The position numbers and the translations under genes are program-made. Positions 1 to 5,013 of a stretch of DNA of 12,365 nucleotides are shown piece after piece. Each line of letters starts with the position of its first letter. Position 1 is the stretch's first letter. The notes under the pieces were generated by a model. That model had not been told where the DNA came from and ran no database searches. It saw only the letters and a program-made list of their open reading frames with translations. Source of the stretch: S012-109 sp964425105 (GTDB lineage Bacteria; Pseudomonadota; Gammaproteobacteria; SZUA-140); the NCBI GenBank assembly GCA_964425105.1, contig CAYRLE010000078.1, forward strand, positions 1 through 12,365, read 5' to 3'.

Positions 1-2
1 AC

Positions 3-647
3 TCATGAACACGCTGCCTTTTCAAACGCAGCAGCGGGAAACTGCCGCTGCATCGCTTGCAGCCCGGCCTCCACTTCAGGCTGGGCGCGCTTGAATTCCA
101 GCAACAGCCAATAGCGGGCAAATGTCTTGAAGCGATCTGCGACCTCTACTGAATATCCCAGGGCGGCCATCCTGTTGCGCCGCTCCTCCATGGTGTCGCG
201 GTGCCTGAAAACACCCAGGGATACGATGTAATGCCCCTTGCCGGCAGGGGTGATGGCCACATCCCGGACGCCCTTTTCCTGCAGTTCCCGGTAAATCCGG
301 CGTGCCTCGGCCAGGGCTTGGGCCTGCGGCCACCTCACCCAGTAACCGGCATGCGTTTTACCTTCCTCCACCTTCAGCTGATGACGCTCAGGCGCCACTG
401 GCAAGGCCGCGAGAAACTGCTCTGCCAACGACGCCTCGTCAAAGGGGCCGGCCCGGTAACATAAAACGGCCGGCAGGGGAGGGGCAACAACAGTGCTGGA
501 TGGCGGCGAGTGGCGCTCCTGCAAGAGGACGATGTTACCGGCCGCTGCTGCCGTCCGCCCGGCAGGCGGCATCTCGACAGGCTGTCGCGAATACCAGGCA
601 AAGAAGGCAATATTGAGCAACAACAATAACAGAAACAGCACTCTCAT
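3..647 (-). CDS. Membrane-anchored SPOR-domain protein
   Basis: A 214-residue protein. Residues 4-19 form a leucine-rich hydrophobic helix right after Met-Arg, followed by a Pro/Ala-rich linker (about 22-60). This fits a single inner-membrane anchor with the rest in the periplasm. The part from about residue 60 to 187 resembles a SPOR domain: a Cys-Tyr-Arg-x-Gly-Pro-Phe segment near 63-69, then YIVSLGVF near 140-147, an Arg-rich helix, and ALGYSVEV followed by a YWLLLEF strand. SPOR domains bind septal peptidoglycan lacking stem peptides and are common in division proteins. The start codon overlaps the coaX stop (ATGA), so it is the third gene of birA-coaX-SPOR and probably translationally coupled. 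Its position after coaX matches several gammaproteobacteria such as Pseudomonas. The specific role is unknown. Confidence 0.85.
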   Translation of the reverse strand: MRVLFLLLLLLNIAFFAWYSRQPVEMPPAGRTAAAAGNIVLLQERHSPPSSTVVAPPLPAVLCYRAGPFDEASLAEQFLAALPVAPERHQLKVEEGKTHAGYWVRWPQAQALAEARRIYRELQEKGVRDVAITPAGKGHYIVSLGVFRHRDTMEERRNRMAALGYSVEVADRFKTFARYWLLLEFKRAQPEVEAGLQAMQRQFPAAAFEKAACS

Positions 648-1399
648 AAGTTCTGTCCTGCCATGATCAGCACTCCCTGCAACACCAAATGCGCTTCATA
701 CCGAAAGCCGCCCTGTAACAGCGGCAGCAGCCGGCCGCCATCTCCGCCGGTGAGCAACTGCAGCGGCTCCTCGCCCAGGGTATCGCGCGCCTCGCGCGCA
801 AAGCGCTCGATGACTGCCACCATACTGTAGAGCGTCCCAGCCAGAACCGCATCCCGAGTGTTTGCGGCGCACAATGGCACAGCGGATGACTCTTCACCAG
901 TCACCATCTGGATCGCATCGGTCCCCCGGCCCAATGCGTCGCGCATCATCTTCAGTCCCGGCATAATCAGCCCACCACGATGTCCGCCGTCAGCGGCCAG
1001 CACATCCACCGTCAGCGCCGTACCACAATCGTAGATACAGCATGCCCCCCCGCAGATGGCGCGGGCGGCCACCAAAGCCGCCCAGCGGTCAGCGCCCAGC
1101 TGGTGCGGCTGCCGATAGCCGTTGCGCACACCCCAACCCTGGCGCCGGGCCACCATGAACTCCACCGCCAGCTGCCACTGCTGCTGCGCCCATTGCGCCA
1201 GCACGGCATTCATCTCTGCGCCCAGGACGCTGACCACCAGCATGCGCCGGGGACGCTCCAACCCCCGCCAGGCGGGATGGTCCAGAAGGAGGCGTACATC
1301 GCCCTCATGGGCGACACTGTGTACCACGCCCAGCACCCCCTCTTCGGCAGCCGCCCATTTGATGCGTGAGTTACCTATATCGACGAGCACTATACTCAT
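644..1399 (-). CDS. coaX: Type III pantothenate kinase CoaX
   Basis: Catalyses ATP-dependent phosphorylation of pantothenate, the first step of coenzyme A synthesis, in the cytoplasm. The 251-residue length fits the family. Visible ASKHA-fold motifs are the N-terminal phosphate loop DIGNSRIKW (7-15), GADRW (102-106, holding the family's catalytic Asp), DCGTALT (124-130) and GGLIMPG (142-148). A run of basic and glycine residues near 85-93 precedes the conserved Tyr95. It starts 7 bp after the birA stop and ends in a 4-bp overlap with the SPOR gene, so it is the middle gene of a three-gene operon. Type III enzymes are usually insensitive to CoA feedback (family knowledge). Nothing looks truncated or unusual. 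Confidence 0.96.
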   Translation of the reverse strand: MSIVLVDIGNSRIKWAAAEEGVLGVVHSVAHEGDVRLLLDHPAWRGLERPRRMLVVSVLGAEMNAVLAQWAQQQWQLAVEFMVARRQGWGVRNGYRQPHQLGADRWAALVAARAICGGACCIYDCGTALTVDVLAADGGHRGGLIMPGLKMMRDALGRGTDAIQMVTGEESSAVPLCAANTRDAVLAGTLYSMVAVIERFAREARDTLGEEPLQLLTGGDGGRLLPLLQGGFRYEAHLVLQGVLIMAGQNL

Positions 1400-1406
1400 G
1401 TTCTAT

Positions 1407-2387
1407 TCAAAGCGGCTGCTTCTGGCGCAGGCTGACGTCCCCCGACATGAAGCGCTGCAGCCGCCCTGTCTGCTCCACCAGGAGGGCGCCGTTGTCATCG
1501 ATACCCCTGGCGATTCCACTATGACGTTCAGCACCCTGCATCACCAGCACTGCCTGGTTGCGGGTGATGTCATGCCGACGCCATTCATCTGCAAGATGGG
1601 AGAAGCCTTGTCTCTCGAAATGCGTCAAGGTTTCCAGCAGGTGGTGCAGCAACAGGGCACAGCATTGATTGCGGCTGACAGGCCGCCCCTGCACAGTCTC
1701 CAGATCAACCCACGGCTGGTCGATGGCGGCAGCCGCAGCAGCCGTCATTTTCAGGTTCAGACCGACACCTATCACCGCCTGGCAGTCGCCGTTCATCTCC
1801 CCCGACAACTCCACCAGAATGCCGGCCAGCTTGGCCTGTCGCCAGATGACGTCGTTGGGCCACTTGAGGCCTGCATCGCTGACACCCAAGGCCGCCAAGG
1901 CACGCAGCACTGCCACTCCGGCCACCAGGCCCAAGACGCTCAGCTTGGCAGGCGTTGCCGGGAAACGCCATAAGAGTGACAAACAGATATTCCGGCCGTA
2001 GGACGCGACCCATGGACGCCCTCTCCTGCCACGCCCGGCGCGTTGATATTCGGCCAAGCAGGCATAGGGTGCCTGGCTATGTGCAGCCTTGTCCAGCAGC
2101 AGACGGTTGGTGGAATCCGCCTCCTGGTGGATCTCCATGCCGACCAGCCGCTGGCGGCTGCCACTCGGCAAAGCGTTCCAAATGCGCCCGGCATCCAGCA
2201 ACTCCAGCGGTGCTGCCAGCCGATAACCCCGCCCCCGCACGGCATGGATCTCCACGTCCCTGTCGGTCAGGGCGCGGATCTGTTTCCACACCGCACTGCG
2301 GCCGATCCCCAGGGCGGCGCCCAAATGGGCCCCGGAATGAAAGCGCCCGTCACTCAATAGTTTCAAGAGGGTGGCCTTGGTATCCAT
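1407..2387 (-). CDS. birA: Bifunctional biotin-[acetyl-CoA-carboxylase] ligase / biotin operon repressor BirA
   Basis: Makes biotinyl-5'-AMP and transfers biotin to the carrier lysine of acetyl-CoA carboxylase. The long form also acts as a DNA-binding repressor. The 326-residue protein is full length: a winged-helix DNA-binding domain (about 1-60, with helix-turn-helix GAALGIGRSAVWKQIRAL near 23-40 and wing RGRGYRL), the catalytic core with the adenylate-binding loop GRGRRG (118-123), KWPND (175-179) and KLAGILVE (186-193, holding the biotin-contacting Lys), and a C-terminal SH3-like domain from about 275. Presence of the DNA-binding domain suggests it still regulates. A bioA gene lies 4.4 kb away on the other strand, but I see no copy of the E. 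coli-type operator there. It is the first gene of birA-coaX-SPOR. No convincing Shine-Dalgarno precedes the ATG. Confidence 0.96.
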   Translation of the reverse strand: MDTKATLLKLLSDGRFHSGAHLGAALGIGRSAVWKQIRALTDRDVEIHAVRGRGYRLAAPLELLDAGRIWNALPSGSRQRLVGMEIHQEADSTNRLLLDKAAHSQAPYACLAEYQRAGRGRRGRPWVASYGRNICLSLLWRFPATPAKLSVLGLVAGVAVLRALAALGVSDAGLKWPNDVIWRQAKLAGILVELSGEMNGDCQAVIGVGLNLKMTAAAAAAIDQPWVDLETVQGRPVSRNQCCALLLHHLLETLTHFERQGFSHLADEWRRHDITRNQAVLVMQGAERHSGIARGIDDNGALLVEQTGRLQRFMSGDVSLRQKQPL

Positions 2388-2393
2388 AGGCGC

Positions 2394-2419
2394 AGTTTAC
2401 TAAGACCGGCGACAGTAAA
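2394..2419 (-). promoter_or_regulatory. birA upstream dyad and possible leaderless -10
   Basis: A perfect inverted repeat TTTACT-N12-AGTAAA (2396-2401 and 2414-2419) sits 9-32 nt upstream of the birA ATG. Overlapping it on the minus strand, TAAACT (2394-2399) matches the -10 consensus at 4 of 6 positions and ends 6 nt before the ATG, so transcription could begin at the start codon. No good -35 is visible. The half sites partly resemble those of the E. coli BirA operator but are in the opposite order, so autoregulation is only a possibility. Confidence 0.3.
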
Positions 2420-2437
2420 GCCACTTTCAGTCAGAGG

Positions 2438-2452
2438 GGCCGCTATGCGGCC
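2438..2452. other. Short GC hairpin upstream of birA
   Basis: GGCCGC (2438-2443) and GCGGCC (2447-2452) form a perfect 6-bp stem with a 3-nt loop, between the terminator and the birA promoter region. It has no T-run on either side. Its role is unknown; it may be an accessory terminator arm or chance in GC-rich DNA. Confidence 0.3.
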
Positions 2453-2465
2453 AGGGCACGAAGAC

Positions 2466-2501
2466 AAAACGGCCGGCCTGCAAAAGCAGGCCGGCCGTTT
2501 T
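2466..2501. terminator. Strong intrinsic terminator, probably bidirectional
   Basis: A perfect 16-bp stem (AAAACGGCCGGCCTGC and its complement at 2486-2501) closes a 4-nt AAAA loop. The outer A/T pairs give a T-rich tail in either direction: TTTTATTTTCG on the plus strand and TTTTGTCTTCG on the minus strand. On the minus strand it lies 29 bp after the stop of the 32-codon gene at 2530-2628 and 78 bp before the birA start, so it would separate those two transcription units. Confidence 0.85.
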
Positions 2502-2529
2502 ATTTTCGTTGGAGCTTTTGGGTTAGAAT

Positions 2530-2628
2530 TCAGAATGAGGCTGCGACCAGCCACAGCAGTAAGATAATTATGGTCAGGGCAATACAGATAACCCCATCAT
2601 CGGAAGCCGCGTCTCTTTGTGTAGCCAT
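2530..2628 (-). CDS. Small single-helix membrane protein (32 aa)
   Basis: ATG at 2628-2626, 32 sense codons, TGA at 2532-2530. A perfect AGGAGG (minus strand, 2640-2635) stands 6 nt before the ATG, the best ribosome binding site in the window. The product has a charged N-terminus (MATQRDAASDD, 1-11), then one hydrophobic segment of about 18-20 residues (roughly 13-31) containing CIALTIIILLLWLV, and ends AASF. This predicts a single transmembrane helix, probably N-terminus in the cytoplasm, although the short flank makes topology uncertain. A TTGACA promoter lies about 85 nt upstream and a strong terminator follows, so it forms its own unit of about 250 nt. I do not recognise the family. A second 32-codon gene of similar design lies at 4029-4127. 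Confidence 0.72.
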   Translation of the reverse strand: MATQRDAASDDGVICIALTIIILLLWLVAASF

Positions 2629-2711
2629 CGAAAACCTCCTTGGTATTGGTTGATAAACGGAAGTATCCCTTAAGCAACATCATAACCACAACTTAAATCA
2701 GGGTATTGATT

Positions 2712-2740
2712 TAGATACCACATAAGAAAACATGTGTCAA
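2712..2740 (-). promoter_or_regulatory. Sigma-70-type promoter for the 32-aa membrane protein gene
   Basis: On the minus strand a perfect -35 TTGACA (2740-2735) is followed, after exactly 17 nt, by TATCTA (2717-2712), which matches the -10 consensus at 3 of 6 positions. Transcription from about 2705 would give a 5' untranslated region near 75 nt ending in AGGAGG. An inverted repeat CACAT-N8-ATGTG (2719-2723 and 2732-2736) lies across the spacer and the -35, a suitable place for a regulator to bind. Confidence 0.5.
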
Positions 2741-2805
2741 GAAAAGCAAGTCTCCTTATTCGGCGCCAGCGCTCTGCGTCCGGTGCAGCCGCCAGGCCTT
2801 TATCC

Positions 2806-3825
2806 ATGAGAAAACTGCGCGTCATGTTGCTGGTGCATGCCACCCTGGTGCCGCCTACGGACCTGGAGGATTACGATGACGTCCGCATGGCCAAGTACCA
2901 GACGGAATTCGACGTCAAAACCACCCTCCTGCAACTGGGCCATGAAGTACGGGTGGTCGGGGCCTACGATAACCTGGCCCCGATTCGCAACACCATCGAG
3001 GAATGGCGGCCACACATCGTGTTCAACCTGCTGGAGGAGTTTGCAGGTAACCCGGCCTTCGATTACTACGTCGTCAGCTATCTGGAAATGATGAACATCC
3101 CCTACACGGGCTGCAATCCGCGGGGACTGGTGCTGGCGCGCGACAAGGCTCTGTCCAAGATCCTGCTCGCCCATCACCACATCACGGTGCCGGCATTCGT
3201 CGTCTTTCCCCGGGGGAAGACCATCAGGGCGCAGCGCCACCGGCCCTACCCCATGATCGTCAAGTCATTGATGGAAGAGGGATCAGTGGGCATCGCCCAG
3301 GCCTCTGTGGTAAACAGTGAGGCGCAGCTGCGCAAGCGTGTCCGCCTGATACATGAACTGACCCATGGTGATGCCATTGCAGAACAATATATCGACGGCC
3401 GGGAACTCTATGTCACAGTCATTGGCAACAACAGGCTGTCGGTACTGCCCTTCCGCGAAATCATCTTTCGCAATCATGGCACCGCCCCCGCCAAGGTGGC
3501 CACCCACCGCGTCAAGTGGGATTATGGATACCGGGAGCGCCAAGGCATCGATTATCGCTTTGCCAACAATCTTCCCCAGGGCATGAGCGCCCATATCGTT
3601 TCCATCTGCAAACGCGCCTATCGCATTCTCGATCTCAGTGGCTATGCCCGTTTCGATCTGCGCATCAGCCACGACAGGCAAGTCTATGTCCTGGAGGCCA
3701 ACCCCAACCCGGCCATCGCGGAAAACGAAGACAGCGCCTTCTCAGCCCACAAGGCGGGGCTGGATTACGAGAGCCTGATTCAACGCATCATCAACCTGGG
3801 CCTGCGCAACAAACGGCCGGATTAG
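2806..3825 (+). CDS. ATP-grasp ligase related to D-alanine-D-alanine ligase
   Basis: ATP-grasp enzymes join a carboxylate to an amine through an acyl-phosphate. The 339-residue protein has KLRVMLLVH at the N-terminus, NLLEEFAG (74-81), GCNPRGLVLARDKALSK (102-118), a nucleotide-binding Lys in MIVKS (150-154), AEQYIDGREL (192-201), and the metal-binding residues Asp284 (YARFDLR) and Glu297/Asn299 (LEANPNP). It belongs to the Ddl-like group, but lies outside any cell-wall cluster, so the true substrate is unknown and it should not be named ddl. An in-frame GTG at 2734 would add 24 poorly conserved-looking residues. I chose ATG 2806 because the family normally begins just before the KLRVMxLVH strand; neither start has a good Shine-Dalgarno. 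It is flanked by two minus-strand microprotein genes. Confidence 0.85.
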   Translation: MRKLRVMLLVHATLVPPTDLEDYDDVRMAKYQTEFDVKTTLLQLGHEVRVVGAYDNLAPIRNTIEEWRPHIVFNLLEEFAGNPAFDYYVVSYLEMMNIPYTGCNPRGLVLARDKALSKILLAHHHITVPAFVVFPRGKTIRAQRHRPYPMIVKSLMEEGSVGIAQASVVNSEAQLRKRVRLIHELTHGDAIAEQYIDGRELYVTVIGNNRLSVLPFREIIFRNHGTAPAKVATHRVKWDYGYRERQGIDYRFANNLPQGMSAHIVSICKRAYRILDLSGYARFDLRISHDRQVYVLEANPNPAIAENEDSAFSAHKAGLDYESLIQRIINLGLRNKRPD

Positions 3826-4028
3826 GGAGTGGTGGGAGTCGGAAAAGGAAGATAAAAAAGGCGCCCCTGAAACGTCCCGCCCCGGAGGAGTACCTCTACA
3901 GCTTACCTGGATCCTGGCAGGATGTCCGAGACCACTTCATAGATAAAGCGCCAGCGCGACTGTACAGCTAGGGAGATCAGAGGTGCCTTGATGCAACTGC
4001 CATCGAGCTGGCAGAAAACAGCCCTTAA
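3826..4028. other. Gap between ATP-grasp gene and second microprotein gene
   Basis: No supported gene. Reading on the minus strand, GGCGCC followed by six T (3865-3854) with a distal partner GGCG (3881-3878) could be a weak terminator for the microprotein gene at 4029-4127. A 6-bp hairpin (CTGCCA 3997-4002, TGGCAG 4009-4014) lies closer to its stop but lacks a T-run. No terminator is evident for the ATP-grasp gene on the plus strand. Confidence 0.35.
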
Positions 4029-4127
4029 TCACATGGTGTATTTGGCCACCATGAACAAAGCAAAAACGATGATAGCGATAGCTGGGACCAGAAAACTATC
4101 ATGCATGCTGGCACTTTTCTCGGACAT
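4029..4127 (-). CDS. Second small single-helix membrane protein (32 aa)
   Basis: ATG at 4127-4125, 32 sense codons, TGA at 4031-4029. AGGAGG (minus strand, 4140-4135, preceded by another GAG) lies 7 nt upstream. The product begins MSEKSASMHDSF, then has one hydrophobic stretch (about 13-28, including AIAIIVFALFMVA) and ends in the short polar tail KYTM. This predicts one transmembrane helix. It has the same length, strand and layout as the gene at 2530-2628, but I cannot align the two convincingly, so common ancestry is not shown. It lies 188 bp downstream of the bactofilin gene on the same strand and has its own candidate promoter at 4199-4226. I do not recognise the family. Confidence 0.7.
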   Translation of the reverse strand: MSEKSASMHDSFLVPAIAIIVFALFMVAKYTM

Positions 4128-4198
4128 TGTATTTCCTCCTCATTCACTGAATTTGTCATTGTTGATCGCACACCAAAGAACTGTTGGCGCTTCTTTAC

Positions 4199-4226
4199 CT
4201 TATCAAAACACTTATATATTTTTCAA
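4199..4226 (-). promoter_or_regulatory. Candidate promoter for the second 32-aa membrane protein gene
   Basis: On the minus strand TTGAAA (4226-4221, 5 of 6 to TTGACA) is followed after 16 nt by GATAAG (4204-4199, 4 of 6 to TATAAT). The spacer is very AT-rich (ATATATAAG), unlike the surrounding GC-rich DNA. It would give a 5' untranslated region of about 65 nt. Confidence 0.45.
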
Positions 4227-4315
4227 GGACTTTCTGAGCCAGAAACGACAAGCGGCCAGGGCGCCGAAAGGCACAAAAAAAGAATGGATATCAATGCTCG
4301 GGGGAAGGCAGGCAG

Positions 4316-4738
4316 CTAATCGCGGGAGGACTTGCGTTTTTCCTCGAAACGTACAATAGCGGGTGCCGCCTCCATGTGGATCTCCCCTTCATGAATGGCC
4401 CCGTTGGCGATGGCGATAGCAGGACTGGCGATGGAACCGTGGATGCGAGCGGTAGAGGTCAGTTCCAGCTTGCACTGCACCACGATATCACCCTCCACCA
4501 GACCGGAGATGATGGCATGGGCAACATGGATATTGCCCTTCCAGGTCCCCTGCTGGCCCAGCACCAGGACCCCCTGCAGGCGGCAATCGCCACTGACCGT
4601 GCCATTGACGATGCAATTGTCAGTACCCTCGAAGACTCCCTGCAGCTGCGCCTGGGGGCCGATCAGCGTATCGAAGCGGCGCACTTCATCCAGCACCCGC
4701 CGCCCCTTGTTACGCCGACCGAACAATGTCTCCATCAT
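4316..4738 (-). CDS. Bactofilin (polymer-forming cytoskeletal protein)
   Basis: Bactofilins polymerise without nucleotide into filaments that scaffold cell-envelope enzymes and shape. This 140-residue protein is a typical small bactofilin: a basic N-terminal tail (about 1-20, with GRRNKGRR), then a beta-helix core (about 22-122) with repeated short strands and turns, including LIGPQAQLQGVFEGTDNCIV, VNGTVSGDC, LQGVLVLG, WKGNIHVAHAIISGLVEGDI and IHGSI. A charged C-terminal tail (FEEKRKSSRD) follows. There is no transmembrane segment. The start is ATG at 4738, with a second ATG as codon 2; GGGGA about 10 nt upstream and AAGGAG about 16 nt upstream may act as the ribosome binding site. It is divergent from the VWA protein gene. 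No peptidase or murein hydrolase partner is adjacent. Confidence 0.9.
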   Translation of the reverse strand: MMETLFGRRNKGRRVLDEVRRFDTLIGPQAQLQGVFEGTDNCIVNGTVSGDCRLQGVLVLGQQGTWKGNIHVAHAIISGLVEGDIVVQCKLELTSTARIHGSIASPAIAIANGAIHEGEIHMEAAPAIVRFEEKRKSSRD

Positions 4739-4776
4739 TGAACCCGTTCCCCATCTCCTTTCAGAAACCAGCCCCC

Positions 4777-4805
4777 ATTATGGACAGACTCGGCGCCGGG
4801 TTCCA
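4777..4805 (-). promoter_or_regulatory. Candidate bactofilin promoter
   Basis: Minus-strand CATAAT (4782-4777, 5 of 6 to the -10 consensus) lies 17 nt after TGGAAC (4805-4800, 3 of 6 to the -35). It would start RNA near 4770, about 32 nt before the ATG, with the AAGGAG in the leader. The weak -35 keeps the confidence low. Confidence 0.35.
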
Positions 4806-4923
4806 GTATCCCGCCTCTCTGGGATGCCTCTCTCGAAGCGCAGTCATCGGGTGCTCCACCATCAACTGATGCTTAAAGGATCAGCCCCGAACTCCGATAA
4901 CTACTAAAGAATTCTGAATAATT

Positions 4924-4950
4924 TGTCATTCCGGAGGCAGCGGGATGACG
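4924..4950. repeat. REP-like intergenic stem-loop
   Basis: GTCATTCCG (4925-4933) pairs with CGGGATGAC (4941-4949) through nine pairs, one a G-T wobble, around a 7-nt loop; flanking bases can extend the stem slightly. Elements with the ends GTCATTCC...GGGATGAC are common dispersed intergenic palindromes in proteobacterial genomes, so this may be one copy. An outer inverted pair TACTAA (4902-4907) and TTAGTA (4968-4973) brackets it. It lies between the divergent bactofilin and VWA genes. Confidence 0.5.
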
Positions 4951-5013
4951 AAGAATATTGGCTTTCCTTAGTAATTCGAAAACTTTCAGAAGCGGACACC
5001 AGAACTCAAAGCT

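Noticed and set aside
3826..3971. Open frame running past the end of the ATP-grasp gene with a protein-like tail (EEYLYSLPGSWQDVRDHF)
   Set aside because: It is only the tail of an off-frame shadow of the ATP-grasp gene. I find no start codon with a ribosome binding site in this stretch; it could be a gene remnant, but there is not enough to call one.
4945..4971. Eight-codon ORF (ATG 4945) after a GGAGG sequence
   Set aside because: The GGAGG is part of the loop of the REP-like palindrome, and eight codons give no usable coding signal.
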